64,000 nucleotides of DNA from Duganella sp. sic0402 (GCF_019219065.1 NZ_JAHUWK010000011.1:124001-188000); one strand, 5' to 3'; positions 43,754-53,148 are shown, counted from the first letter of the stretch. The notes: a model not told the origin generated them from the letters alone. Numbers and translations: made by a program.

Positions 43754-44523
43754 AACGCGCCTTGTTATGGCTGCTGACGATCGCGCTGACGATGGTCATC
43801 ACGCTGCTGGTGTTTTTCCCGGCGGCGTGGCTGGGCTCCATGGTCGAGCAGCGCACCGGCGGGCGTTTGACGCTGGGGGATGCGCAAGGTACGCTGTGGC
43901 GTGGTTCGGCCTTTATCGGCGGTGCGGCGGGCAATAACAGCCCGGTCACGCCGCTGCTGCCGGGGCGCTTCAGCTGGAAGATTTCGCCGCTGGCGCTGTT
44001 CGGCATGGTCGACCTGCAACTGGAGAATCCGCAAGCGCTGGCGCAGCCGGTGACCTTCCATGGCGGCTGGTCGCAATGGCAACTGAGTCCATCGGCGCTG
44101 CTGCTGCCGGCCGAAGGCTTGTCCGGCCTGGGCGCGCCACTGAACACCATCGCGCCCAACGGCAGCATGCGTTTGTCGTGGACGCGGCTGGAGCTGGCGC
44201 TGGCCAACCGCCAGCTCAGCATCAACGGCCGCACCACGCTGGAGATGAGCGACATGGCCTCGCGCCTGTCCTCGACCCGGCCACTGGGCAGCTACGCGCT
44301 GGCGCTGGACTGGAAAGACCAGCAGGCGCAGTTGACGCTCAGCTCCGTCAAGGGGCCGCTGCTGCTGAGTGGACGCGGCAGCTTGATCAACGGCCGCCTG
44401 CAGTTTTCCGGGCAGGCCGAGGCAGCACAAGGATACGAAGAGACGCTGGCCAATCTGTTGAATTTGCTGGGCCAGCGCAAGCCGGGTAGTGACCGTAACG
44501 TGATCGCTTTAGAGTTCCATTAA
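43750..44523 (+). CDS. gspN: Type II secretion protein GspN
   Basis: The 257-residue protein has an N-terminal membrane helix (LLWLLTIALTMVITLLVFF). A periplasmic GspN domain follows, recognised by RTGGRLTLGDAQGTLWRGSA, PGRFSWKISPLALFG and RGSLINGRLQFSGQAEAAQG. GspN is present only in some T2SS and is dispensable in some of them. It ends 16 bases before gspD. Confidence 0.9.
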   Translation: MKRALLWLLTIALTMVITLLVFFPAAWLGSMVEQRTGGRLTLGDAQGTLWRGSAFIGGAAGNNSPVTPLLPGRFSWKISPLALFGMVDLQLENPQALAQPVTFHGGWSQWQLSPSALLLPAEGLSGLGAPLNTIAPNGSMRLSWTRLELALANRQLSINGRTTLEMSDMASRLSSTRPLGSYALALDWKDQQAQLTLSSVKGPLLLSGRGSLINGRLQFSGQAEAAQGYEETLANLLNLLGQRKPGSDRNVIALEFH

Positions 44524-44539
44524 AGATAAAGTTCAGACT

Positions 44540-46765
44540 ATGAAAAACCAGTCCGTTAGCAAAACCAATCTCCCTGCGCTGCGCCGCCTGAGCGCGGGTG
44601 CGATGCTGTGCTGCGCGATCAGCGCCGCGCCGACCGCCGCGCTGCTGATGCCTGCGCTGGCGCACGCCGCCGCGGACGACGCCGCGCTGAACTTTGTCGG
44701 CGCCGATATCGAATCGGTGATCAAGGCCGTCGGCCACTACACCAACATCACCTTCGTCATCGATCCGCGCGTCAAAGGCACGCTGACGGTGGTGTCGGAA
44801 AAACCGGTGACCAAGTCGCAGGCCTTCAGCCTGCTGACCTCCGCGCTGCGCCTGCAAGGCTTTGCGGTGGTCAGCGGCGACGGCTTCGCCAAGGTGGTGC
44901 CGGAAGCGGACGCCAAGCTGCAGGCCAGCCCGACCCAGGTTGGCGCATCGCAGGCCTCGGCCAAGGGCGACCAGATCGTCAGCCAGATCTTCCATCTGAA
45001 TTATGAGTCTGCCAACAATGTGGTGGCGGTGCTGCGTCCGCTGATCTCGCCGAACAACACCATCAACGCCAATCCCGGCAATAACAGCGTGGTGGTGACC
45101 GACTACGCCGACAACGTCAAGCGCCTGGCGAAAATCGTCGCCGCGCTGGACGCGCCGGCCGTCGCCGACCTGGACGTGATCCCGGTGCGCTACGCCATCG
45201 CCAGCGACCTGGCGGCGATGATCAACAAGCTGATGGACTCCGGCGGCGGCGCTGCCGATGCGGGCAAGGTCAGCGTGCTGGCCGATCCGCGCACCAATTC
45301 ACTGATACTGCGCGCGCCATCGGCCGCGCGCTCCAACCTGGCCAAGTCGCTGATCGCCAAGCTGGATCAGCCTACCCAGGAACTGGGCAATGTGCACGTG
45401 GTCTACCTGAAGAACGCGGAAGCGACCAAGCTGGCGCAGACGCTGCGTTCGGTGGTGTCGGGCGAGAGTTCGCAGCAGAGCGGCGGTACTGGCGGCAATA
45501 CGCAGAACAGCAATAACGGCCTGGGTAACACCGGCATGAATAACAGCAGCAATAACAACAACTCAGGCAGCGGTAGTTCGACCGGCGGCAACTCCGGCCC
45601 AAGCAATCCTTTGCTGACCGGCTCCGGCAGTTCGCAGCAGAACAGCGGCAGCGGCGCCGGCGGCTATATCCAGGCCGACGCCACCACCAACACGCTGATC
45701 ATCACCGCGCCAGAATCGGTGTACCGCAACCTGCGCGCCGTGATCGACCAGCTGGACGTGCGCCGCGCGCAGGTCTATATCGAATCACTGATCGTCGAAG
45801 TCACCTCCGACAAGGCGTCGGAATTCGGCGTGCAGTGGGTGGGCGCGACCGGCAGCGACAGCAGCAAGTACCGCCTGGGCGGCCTGCAATCGTTCACCAC
45901 CAGCGGCACCGATGGCGCGCTGACCTCGATCTACGCCAACAAGACTGTGCCGAGCAACGGCCTGACGGTCGGCCTGTTCAAGCAGGTCAGCGGCGCGCTG
46001 GGCCTGGGTGCGGTGGCGCATGCGCTGGAATCGGACGGCAACGCCAATATCCTGTCGACGCCGAATATGGTCACGCTGGACAACGAACTGGCCACCATCC
46101 GCGTCGGCCAGAACGTGCCTATCCTGACCGGCCAGTTCACCACCACCTCCGGCACCAACAGCAATCCGTTCCAGACCATCGACCGCAAGGACGTCGGCCT
46201 GACGCTGAAAGTGCGCCCGCAGATTTCCGAAGGCGGCACCATCAAGCTGGCGATCTACCACGAGACCTCCAGTGTGGATAAATCGACGCTGACCGCCGCT
46301 TCCGGCATCACGCTGAACAACCGCGTGATTGAGAACAATGTGATCGCCGACGATGGCCAGATCGTGGTGCTGGGCGGCCTGATCGAAGACACCGAAGGCG
46401 ATGGCGTCGACCGCGTGCCGGGCCTGGGCAGCATTCCGGTGCTGGGCAATCTGTTCAAGTCGCAATCGCGCACCCGCAAGAAGACCAACCTGATGGTGTT
46501 CCTGCGCCCGGTGGTGATCCGCAGCAAGGAGCAGAGCACCAGCCTGGCCACCGACCGCTACGACTACATGCGCGGCCAGCAGCAAGCCATCCTGCCGCCG
46601 GACAGCGCGCTGGTGAAAGACCTGGGCCAGCCGATGCTGCCGCAGTTGCAGAACGGCGCACCAATCAGCGGCGGCGCAGTGGCCGCGCCAGTGCCGCCAG
46701 CCCCGGTGCCGGCCCGCATGCCGGGCGGCGCCAATATCCAGCCAGCGCAGCCGGTGCAGCAGTGA
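44540..46765 (+). CDS. gspD: Type II secretion secretin GspD
   Basis: The 741-residue protein has a long signal peptide (cut after AHA, near 44-46). N0 follows (LNFVGADIESVIKAVGHYTN), then N1-N3 domains and the secretin core (VYIESLIVEVTSDKASEFGV, NILSTPNMVTLDNELATIRV, GLGSIPVLGNLFKS). A Gly/Ser/Asn-rich insert lies at about 310-375 within N3. A Pro/Ala-rich C-terminus follows the barrel and may bind a pilotin, but no such gene is nearby. It forms the outer-membrane pore for folded exoproteins. Confidence 0.97.
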   Translation: MKNQSVSKTNLPALRRLSAGAMLCCAISAAPTAALLMPALAHAAADDAALNFVGADIESVIKAVGHYTNITFVIDPRVKGTLTVVSEKPVTKSQAFSLLTSALRLQGFAVVSGDGFAKVVPEADAKLQASPTQVGASQASAKGDQIVSQIFHLNYESANNVVAVLRPLISPNNTINANPGNNSVVVTDYADNVKRLAKIVAALDAPAVADLDVIPVRYAIASDLAAMINKLMDSGGGAADAGKVSVLADPRTNSLILRAPSAARSNLAKSLIAKLDQPTQELGNVHVVYLKNAEATKLAQTLRSVVSGESSQQSGGTGGNTQNSNNGLGNTGMNNSSNNNNSGSGSSTGGNSGPSNPLLTGSGSSQQNSGSGAGGYIQADATTNTLIITAPESVYRNLRAVIDQLDVRRAQVYIESLIVEVTSDKASEFGVQWVGATGSDSSKYRLGGLQSFTTSGTDGALTSIYANKTVPSNGLTVGLFKQVSGALGLGAVAHALESDGNANILSTPNMVTLDNELATIRVGQNVPILTGQFTTTSGTNSNPFQTIDRKDVGLTLKVRPQISEGGTIKLAIYHETSSVDKSTLTAASGITLNNRVIENNVIADDGQIVVLGGLIEDTEGDGVDRVPGLGSIPVLGNLFKSQSRTRKKTNLMVFLRPVVIRSKEQSTSLATDRYDYMRGQQQAILPPDSALVKDLGQPMLPQLQNGAPISGGAVAAPVPPAPVPARMPGGANIQPAQPVQQ

Positions 46766-46766
46766 T

Positions 46767-48188
46767 ATGAGTAATCTGCTTCCTTACGCCTTCGCCCGCG
46801 ATTTCGTGGTGCTGGCCCAGCCCAGCGACGATGCCGAAAACACCGTCGAGGTGCTGGTGTGCGGCGCCACCGCGCCGGCCGCCATCGCCGAGGTATCGCG
46901 CCGCTTCGGCCGCATCCAGTTGAAGAACATGACGCGCGCCGATCTGGAAACCGCCATCGCGGCAGCTTATGCCAGCTCGGGCGGCAATGCCTCAATGGTG
47001 GCGGAAGAATTCGACGCCGACCTCGATCTGACCAAGCTGCTGCAGGACGTGCCGGCGATCGAAGACCTGCTGGAATCGTCCGACGACGCACCGGTGATCC
47101 GCATGATCAACGCGCTGCTGACGCAGGCGCTGCGCGATGGCGCGTCGGATATCCACATCGAACCATTCGAGCAGACCTCGGTGGTGCGCTTCCGTGTCGA
47201 TGGCACGCTGCGCGACATCGTCCGTCCGCGCAAGGCCATCCACGGTTCGCTGATCTCGCGTATCAAGATCATGGCGCAGCTGGACATCGCCGAGAAGCGT
47301 TTACCGCAGGACGGCCGTATCACCTTGCGCATCGGCGGCAAGCCGGTGGACGTGCGTGTTTCGACGCTGCCGACCGGCCACGGCGAGCGCGCCGTGCTGC
47401 GTCTGCTGGACAAGGAAGCCAACCGCCTCGACCTGAATCACCTCGGCATGAGCGACACCATGCTGCCGAAGTTCGACGCGATGATTAACCAGCCGCACGG
47501 CATCGTGCTGGTGACCGGTCCTACCGGCTCCGGTAAAACCACCACGCTGTACGCCGCGCTGTCGCTGCTGAACGCCACCACCACCAACATCATGACGGTG
47601 GAAGACCCGATCGAATACGACCTCGCCGGCGTCGGCCAGACCCAGGTCAATCCGCGCATCGACATGACTTTCGCCAAAGCCCTGCGCGCGATCCTGCGCC
47701 AGGACCCGGACGTGATCATGATCGGCGAGATCCGCGACCTGGAAACCGCGCAGATCGCAGTGCAGGCCTCGCTGACCGGCCACCTGGTGCTGGCCACGCT
47801 GCACACCAACGACGCCGCCGCCGCCGTCACCCGCTTGCTGGACATGGGCATCGAGCCGTTCCTGCTGTCGTCCACGCTGCTGGGCGTACTGGCGCAGCGC
47901 CTGGTGCGCAAGCTGTGCCCGAGCTGCAAGACCTTCGACGGCAAGCTGTGGCATGCGGTCGGCTGCGAACATTGCGGCCAGACCGGCTACCAGGGACGCG
48001 TTGGCGTCTACGAATTCCTGGAGACCACGGAACAGATACGCGCGCAGATTCACAACCGCGCTTCGGAAGCGGAAATCAAGGCCGCCGCTGTCGCCGATGG
48101 CATGCAGACCATGCGCGACGATGGCGAGCGCTGGCTGGCCAGCGGCATGACCACGCAGGCAGAGCTGATGCGCGTGACCAAGGACTAA
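46767..48188 (+). CDS. gspE: Type II secretion ATPase GspE
   Basis: The 473-residue protein has a short N1E region. The core follows: DGASDIHIEPFE at 124-135, Walker A GPTGSGKT at 251-258, aspartate box VEDPIEYDL, Walker B DPDVIMIGEIRD, and histidine box TGHLVLATLHTN. The zinc-binding pairs CPSC and CEHC follow. It powers pseudopilus assembly from the cytoplasm through GspL and GspF. It starts one base after the gspD stop. Confidence 0.97.
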   Translation: MSNLLPYAFARDFVVLAQPSDDAENTVEVLVCGATAPAAIAEVSRRFGRIQLKNMTRADLETAIAAAYASSGGNASMVAEEFDADLDLTKLLQDVPAIEDLLESSDDAPVIRMINALLTQALRDGASDIHIEPFEQTSVVRFRVDGTLRDIVRPRKAIHGSLISRIKIMAQLDIAEKRLPQDGRITLRIGGKPVDVRVSTLPTGHGERAVLRLLDKEANRLDLNHLGMSDTMLPKFDAMINQPHGIVLVTGPTGSGKTTTLYAALSLLNATTTNIMTVEDPIEYDLAGVGQTQVNPRIDMTFAKALRAILRQDPDVIMIGEIRDLETAQIAVQASLTGHLVLATLHTNDAAAAVTRLLDMGIEPFLLSSTLLGVLAQRLVRKLCPSCKTFDGKLWHAVGCEHCGQTGYQGRVGVYEFLETTEQIRAQIHNRASEAEIKAAAVADGMQTMRDDGERWLASGMTTQAELMRVTKD

Positions 48189-48206
48189 AGGATCAGGTAA
48201 GCAACC

Positions 48207-49427
48207 ATGCCCGCATTTCGTTATGAAGCCGTCGATACCGGCGGCGCCACCAAAAAAGGCGTGCTCAATTCCGACAGCGCGCGGTCGGCGCGCGCCGAGT
48301 TGCGCTCGCAGGGACTGGTGCCGCTCAAGGTTGACGCGATTGCCGCGCAGGTTGATGCCTCCGGCGTCGCCAAGAGCCGTGGCTTTGGCGAGCGGCTCAG
48401 TTCTACGGAGCTGGCGCTGTTCACGCGCCAGCTGGCCAGCCTGCTGGAAGCGGGTCTGCCGCTGGAGCAGGCTTTCACCGCACTGCTGGAACAGGCTGAG
48501 CGTCCGTATCTGCGCGACCTGATCGCATCGGTGCGTTCTGAAGTGATCGGCGGCGATTCGCTGTCCGCCGTGCTGGGCCGCCATCCGCGCGACTTCGCTG
48601 AAATCTATCGCGCGCTGGTGGCATCCGGCGAGCAGATTGGCCAGCTGTCCAGGGTGCTGTCGCGCCTGGCCGACTACATCGAACGCCGCAACGCGCTGAT
48701 GCAGAAAGTGAAGCTGGCGTTCACCTATCCGGCCATCGTCACGGTGGTGGCGTTTGCGATCGTGATCTTCCTGCTGACTTATGTGGTGCCGCAGATCGTT
48801 TCGGTATTCGCCAACACCAAGCAGAAGCTGCCCTTCCTCACCATCGTCATGCTGGCGGTGTCGGACTTTGTGCGCCACTACGGCATCGTGGTGGCGATTG
48901 CGCTGATCGGCGCCTGGGTGGCGTGGCGGCGCGCCTTGCAGAATCCGGTGCTGAAGCGGCGCTGGCATACCTGGCTGCTGACCGCCCCCGTGTACGGCAA
49001 GTTTGAGCGCAGCCTGAACACCGCGCGTTTCGCCAGCACGCTGGCGATCACCACCGGGTCCGGCGTGCCTATCCTGCGCGCGCTCGACACCAGCCGCGAT
49101 ACCCTGAACAACGTCGCCATGCAGGAACTGGTGGAAGAGGCCAGCGATGGCGTGCGCGAAGGCGTCAGCCTGGCGCGCGCGCTGTCGGCGCAGAAGCACT
49201 TCCCGCCGATGCTGATCCACATGATACGCGCCGGCGAAATCACCGGCGAACTGCCGGCCATGCTGGACCGCGCCGCCGCCGCACAGGAAGCCGATCTGGA
49301 ACGCCGCACGCTGACCATTGCCGGCCTGCTGGAGCCGGCGCTGATCCTGGCCATGGGCGTGGTGGTGCTGCTGATCGTGCTGGCGGTGCTGATGCCTATT
49401 ATCGAAATCAATCAGCTGGTACGCTGA
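48207..49427 (+). CDS. gspF: Type II secretion inner-membrane platform protein GspF
   Basis: The 406-residue protein begins MPAFRYEAVDTGGATKKGVL and has two T2SSF domains (ELALFTRQLASLLEAGLPLE and RFASTLAITTGSGVPILRAL). Three membrane helices are visible, the last near the C-terminus (LILAMGVVVLLIVLAVLMPI). It couples ATP hydrolysis to pseudopilin movement. Spacing is 18 bases from gspE and 25 bases to the gspC-like gene. Confidence 0.97.
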   Translation: MPAFRYEAVDTGGATKKGVLNSDSARSARAELRSQGLVPLKVDAIAAQVDASGVAKSRGFGERLSSTELALFTRQLASLLEAGLPLEQAFTALLEQAERPYLRDLIASVRSEVIGGDSLSAVLGRHPRDFAEIYRALVASGEQIGQLSRVLSRLADYIERRNALMQKVKLAFTYPAIVTVVAFAIVIFLLTYVVPQIVSVFANTKQKLPFLTIVMLAVSDFVRHYGIVVAIALIGAWVAWRRALQNPVLKRRWHTWLLTAPVYGKFERSLNTARFASTLAITTGSGVPILRALDTSRDTLNNVAMQELVEEASDGVREGVSLARALSAQKHFPPMLIHMIRAGEITGELPAMLDRAAAAQEADLERRTLTIAGLLEPALILAMGVVVLLIVLAVLMPIIEINQLVR

Positions 49428-49452
49428 TCGTCAGGAATACAACAAGGACACC

Positions 49453-50013
49453 ATGAAGCGTTTGCCCTTAATCGTTACTGTTCTCGCCGTGGTGCTGCTG
49501 TCCGCATCGCTGGCCTATTGGGGACTGCAGTTATTCAAGCCGCAGCAGCGCGCGATTGCAGCGCCGCCGCCGCCACCGCCGATGGGCATCAATGTGGAGG
49601 CGGCCAAAGGCCTGTTTGGCGGCCAGGTGCTGGTGGCCGCAGTCAGCAACTATCAGCTGAAAGGCGTGGTCGCGGCGCGTGGCGAGGATAGCGCGGCCAT
49701 CATCTCGGTGGACACCCAGCCGGCAGTGGCGGTTGCCATCGGCAAGGAAGTGGCGCCGGGCGTGACGGTCAAGGAGGTGCATGCGCGGCATGTGATCCTG
49801 TCCGAGGGCGGCGTCAACAAGCGTCTGGACCTGCCTAGCGATGCCGGCGTGTCCAGCGGTCCGGCCACCTTGCCGGGCCAGCCACCGCAGCAGCCGATGC
49901 AGCCCGCGCCGACGGTCATGCCGTCGCCGCCACCGGTGGCGCAGCCGCAGACGCCACCGCAGCAACCGATCGCCCCGATGGGGATTGCGCCCATCCCGAC
50001 CAACACTCAATAG
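49453..50013 (+). CDS. gspC: GspC-like T2SS protein without PDZ domain
   Basis: The 186-residue protein has one N-terminal membrane helix (LIVTVLAVVLLSASLAYWGL) and a proline linker. The homology region follows (YQLKGVVAARGEDSAAIIS, VAVAIGKEVAPGVTVKEVHA, HVILSEGGVNKRLDLP). The C-terminal 50 residues are Pro/Gln-rich and no PDZ or coiled-coil is seen. GspC links the inner-membrane platform to the GspD secretin. Finding it last in the operon is seen in other betaproteobacteria; elsewhere it usually comes first. Confidence 0.88.
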   Translation: MKRLPLIVTVLAVVLLSASLAYWGLQLFKPQQRAIAAPPPPPPMGINVEAAKGLFGGQVLVAAVSNYQLKGVVAARGEDSAAIISVDTQPAVAVAIGKEVAPGVTVKEVHARHVILSEGGVNKRLDLPSDAGVSSGPATLPGQPPQQPMQPAPTVMPSPPPVAQPQTPPQQPIAPMGIAPIPTNTQ

Positions 50014-50021
50014 GCTAGTCC

Positions 50022-52262
50022 ATGGCTTATCTCCGTATATTGGCCGCAGCTTTATGCTGCGGCTTTTTCTTATCAGCGGCGCAGGCCGCACCTTCGGACG
50101 CGACCTCGGTGGCGCCGGATGCCTCGGCCAAGCCGCGTCCCAAGATAGCGCTGGTGCTGTCCGGTGGCGGCGCGCGCGGCTTCGCCCACATCGGCGTGCT
50201 GCGCGCCTTGCAGGAGCTGCGCATCCCGGTCGACTTCGTGGTCGGCACCAGCATGGGCAGCGTAGTCGGCGGCGCGTATGCCGCCGGCAGCTCGGTAGAT
50301 CAGCTGGAGCAGCTGGTGCGCCGCACCGACTGGAACGCCGTGGTGGCTGATCGTCCGCCGCGCGACGAACTGTTCTACCGGCGCCGCGAAGAAGACTTGC
50401 TGCTGCCGTCGCGGATTGAATTCGGCGCGCATACCGACGGCGTGTCGCTGCCGCCGGCCGCCGCCGGCAACGAGGCGCTGGAACTGGCGCTGACCCGCGT
50501 GCTGCCGCCGGGCGCGCGCGACAAGCCGGCCAATCTCTTGCAGCTGCCATTCCGCTCGGTCGCCTCGGATCTGGTGACCGGCGAACTGGTGGAACTGAAC
50601 GATACGCCACTATTCCTGGCCATGCGCGCCTCGCTGGCGGTGCCTGGCGTGTTTGCGCCGGTGCGTGTCAACCAGCGGCTGCTGGTCGATGGTGGGCTGG
50701 TACGCAATCTGCCGGTGGACGTGGCGCGTGAAATGGGCGCAGACATCATCATTGCGGTCAACGTGGGCACGCCGCTGGCGCAGGAAAAAGAACTGGTCAG
50801 CGCGGTCAGCGTGGCGCAGCAGATGCTGCAAATCCTGACCGAGCAAAACGTCCAGCGCTCGCTGAAGGAGCTGCGTCCGAACGACGTGCTGCTGCAACCG
50901 CACCTGGGCGGCATTGGCTTCCTGGATTTCGGCCAGCATGACCGCGCCATGAAAGAAGGCGAGGCGGCGGTGCGCGCGATGAGCGAAAAGCTGGTGCAAC
51001 TGGCCTTGCCGGAAGCGCAGTACGCGGCGTATGAAGTGAAGCGCTCCTCGGCGCCGGTGGCGATCGACCAGCCGGTGCAGCTGACCAAACTGGAAGTGGC
51101 GCCGAGCGGGCGTATCAACCCGCGCGAGCTGGAGGTACAGACCGGCCTGCAGATCGGTCAGATGGTGACCGGTGAGCAGGCGGCCACGGCTGGCAACCGG
51201 CTGTTCGGGCGCGGCGATCTGGCGCGCGTGGAAACCGAGGTGCGCGATGACGAGAATGGCCGCAGTGTACTGATCAAGCCGACCGAGTCCGGCTGGGCAC
51301 ACAGTCGCTTGCGTGTAGGGCTGGAGTTGAACAGTGATTTCAGTGATAACAGCGCGTTCCAGCTGAAGGCCATGCATGTGCTGTCGTCGCTGAACGACTG
51401 GGGCGGCGAATTGCGCACCATCGCCAGCGTCGGCACCGAGCGCTCGCTGGCCACGCAATTCTGGCAGCCGCTGGGTGCGGGATCGCAATGGTATGTGGCG
51501 CCATCGCTGGAATTCGGCGCCGCCTCCAGCGATGTGTTCAACTCGACCGGTTTCCGCCGCGCGCGCTACGCGTACGACTACAGCGCCGGCCTTATCTCGC
51601 TGGGACGGCAGCTGGGCCGCTGGGGCGATCTGCGCTACACGCTGGCGCGCCAGGTCAGCAATAGCCACATGACCATCCCCGAAGAAGAGACGCGTTACCG
51701 CGTCTACCAGACCGTGCAGCAGCTGAGCTTCAATGTCGACACGCTCGACACCATCGCCTTCCCGACGCGCGGTACCTTGTTCAGCCTGTCGTGGCAGCGC
51801 GCAGTCACGAAAAACAAAAATGAAGAGAACTCGGCGGTGCCGGCGCGGCAGGAAGTAAAGGGGCTGGAAGCCTTCCACGTCGGCCGCTGGGCGGGCCATG
51901 TGTATGGCGAATGGGCACGCAGCCAGGGCGGCGCCACCGACAACAATCTGGGCGGCTTCCTGCGCCTCTCGGGTACCACCCCGAATTCGGTGGTGGGCAG
52001 CCGCACGGTGCTGGGACGGGTGGTGATGGCGCGCAGTATCGGCTCGATGCCGGCTGCGCTGGGCGGTGATGTGCGGCTCGGCTTCTCGCTGGAAGCCGGT
52101 GCCGCCTACAGCCCGGCCGATCCGCTCAGCTGGGGCAAGCTCAAGCAGGCCGGCAGCGCCTTCATCGCGGTCGACACCCGTTTCGGCCCGCTCTATTTCG
52201 GCGCCGGCGCCACCAAAGAAGGCAAAGGCAGCGGCTATCTGTTCCTCGGCCCGATCTGGTAA
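50022..52262 (+). CDS. Patatin-like phospholipase fused to POTRA and beta-barrel (type Vd, PlpD-like)
   Basis: The 746-residue protein has a signal peptide (ILAAALCCGFFLSAAQAAPS). The patatin domain follows with oxyanion motif SGGGARGFAHIG, nucleophile elbow GTSMGS (Ser about 79) and DGGLV (Asp of the dyad about 225). A single POTRA-like segment (VQLTKLEVAPSGRINPRELE) and a 16-strand-type barrel end in a terminal Trp (FLGPIW). This matches patatin-BamA fusions such as Pseudomonas PlpD, a lipase secreted through or held by its own barrel. It begins eight bases after gspC, so it may share the T2SS transcript. Confidence 0.92.
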   Translation: MAYLRILAAALCCGFFLSAAQAAPSDATSVAPDASAKPRPKIALVLSGGGARGFAHIGVLRALQELRIPVDFVVGTSMGSVVGGAYAAGSSVDQLEQLVRRTDWNAVVADRPPRDELFYRRREEDLLLPSRIEFGAHTDGVSLPPAAAGNEALELALTRVLPPGARDKPANLLQLPFRSVASDLVTGELVELNDTPLFLAMRASLAVPGVFAPVRVNQRLLVDGGLVRNLPVDVAREMGADIIIAVNVGTPLAQEKELVSAVSVAQQMLQILTEQNVQRSLKELRPNDVLLQPHLGGIGFLDFGQHDRAMKEGEAAVRAMSEKLVQLALPEAQYAAYEVKRSSAPVAIDQPVQLTKLEVAPSGRINPRELEVQTGLQIGQMVTGEQAATAGNRLFGRGDLARVETEVRDDENGRSVLIKPTESGWAHSRLRVGLELNSDFSDNSAFQLKAMHVLSSLNDWGGELRTIASVGTERSLATQFWQPLGAGSQWYVAPSLEFGAASSDVFNSTGFRRARYAYDYSAGLISLGRQLGRWGDLRYTLARQVSNSHMTIPEEETRYRVYQTVQQLSFNVDTLDTIAFPTRGTLFSLSWQRAVTKNKNEENSAVPARQEVKGLEAFHVGRWAGHVYGEWARSQGGATDNNLGGFLRLSGTTPNSVVGSRTVLGRVVMARSIGSMPAALGGDVRLGFSLEAGAAYSPADPLSWGKLKQAGSAFIAVDTRFGPLYFGAGATKEGKGSGYLFLGPIW

Positions 52263-52271
52263 AACAAGGTA

Positions 52272-52337
52272 AATCCGGGGTCAGTTCTGCCAAATGTACA
52301 CGAGCTCGTGTACATTTGGCAGAACTGACCCCGGATT
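52272..52337. repeat. Perfect 66-bp palindrome, REP/MITE-like
   Basis: The 33-base arms match without mismatch or loop. The outer part of each arm carries CCGGGGTCAGTTCTGCC. GGGGTCAG-type inverted termini are common in REP-like elements of proteobacteria, so a transposition origin is plausible. It lies between two convergent genes; the right end overlaps the stop codon of the XRE regulator by two bases. It can also serve as a two-way terminator, although no T-tract follows. Confidence 0.85.
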
Positions 52338-53070
52338 ATTTTCGGCGCAGGGCGGTGAAGGCGGCGAATTCCCAGGAGCGGAAGCCGACCAGTAGCGTGA
52401 AGCCGTCGCGCTCTTGCGGCGCCAGGCGGCGGTCGCTCTGGTGCAGCCGCGCCAGCTCGCCAGCCAGTTGCTGGATGCGGCCGACCAGCTCCTGCGCGCT
52501 CGGCTGTGACAGCCGCGCCGGCAGGCACAGCAGCGTTTCGCCGGCGCCGTTGAAGCTGCCGCTGAAGTAGTCGTCGACCGCGTGCGCACGGAAGAATTGC
52601 TGCACCGGGCCATCGGGCAGCCAGCGGAAGGCGTTGGAGACGCGCAGGCGGTAGCGGTTCAGCGGCTTCAGCTCGATCAGGCCCAGCCGGTCCAGCTCGG
52701 CCAGCAGCACAATGCACTCCGGCTCGGTCAGGTTGTAGGTTTCCAGCACCTGCTCCAGCGTCCAGTGGCCCAGGCAGCAGATCGCCATCAGCAGCAGGTG
52801 CGGATTGGCCAGCAGCGATTTTTCCTGAGTCAGTGTCAGGCTGTCCGATTGGGGCGTGGCGTCGGCGGCGCCGCGCAGCACGTCCTCCATCGGCACGCCG
52901 GCGGCCTTGCAGATCTGCGCCAGCCGCGTCAGCGACATGTCCTGCTGCCCAAACATGCGCTTGACGCTGGATTCGCTCATCGCGATCCGCTCCGCCAGCA
53001 TTTTGTAGGTGACGCCGGCGGCCCGCATCTGGGTCCTCAGCACTTGCAGCAACAACTCCGGTGAACTCAT
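52336..53070 (-). CDS. XRE-family transcriptional regulator
   Basis: The 244-residue protein has an N-terminal helix-turn-helix (VTYKMLAERIAMSESSVKRM, then SLTRLAQICKAAGVPMEDVL, about 18-65). A larger C-terminal region follows with a winged-helix look (LEQVLETYNLTEPECIVLLA, LDRLGLIELKPLNRYRL). No ligand domain is recognised. The start is at 53070, without the long extension present in the open frame. Its stop codon lies in the edge of the palindrome. It is divergent from the outer-membrane barrel gene. Confidence 0.85.
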   Translation of the reverse strand: MSSPELLLQVLRTQMRAAGVTYKMLAERIAMSESSVKRMFGQQDMSLTRLAQICKAAGVPMEDVLRGAADATPQSDSLTLTQEKSLLANPHLLLMAICCLGHWTLEQVLETYNLTEPECIVLLAELDRLGLIELKPLNRYRLRVSNAFRWLPDGPVQQFFRAHAVDDYFSGSFNGAGETLLCLPARLSQPSAQELVGRIQQLAGELARLHQSDRRLAPQERDGFTLLVGFRSWEFAAFTALRRK

Positions 53071-53095
53071 GTTTTCGCCTTGCTGAAATAACAAA

Positions 53096-53112
53096 GTATC
53101 GTAACATGATAC
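53096..53112. promoter_or_regulatory. Possible operator between the XRE and outer-membrane genes
   Basis: GTATCGTAACATGATAC is an imperfect inverted repeat with perfect 5-bp ends, 26 bases before the XRE start. It could bind the regulator and control both genes. The assignment is inferred from position. Confidence 0.3.
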
Positions 53113-53120
53113 CTGCCGGC

Positions 53121-53148
53121 GTGAAAACTGAGTCCTGGAATATATAAT
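53121..53148 (+). promoter_or_regulatory. Promoter of the outer-membrane barrel gene
   Basis: GTGAAA (-35) and a perfect TATAAT (-10) are separated by 16 bp, with about 60 bases from the -10 to the ATG. This fits the housekeeping consensus. Confidence 0.5.

Noticed and set aside
45450..45670. Gly/Ser/Asn-rich stretch in gspD considered as a repeat element
   Set aside because: It is in frame and matches the flexible insert often found in the N3 domain of secretins.
47301..49220. 639-codon frame opposite gspE and gspF
   Set aside because: It spans two certain genes on the other strand, has low-complexity Gln/Ala/Arg composition and no ribosome-binding site or motif.
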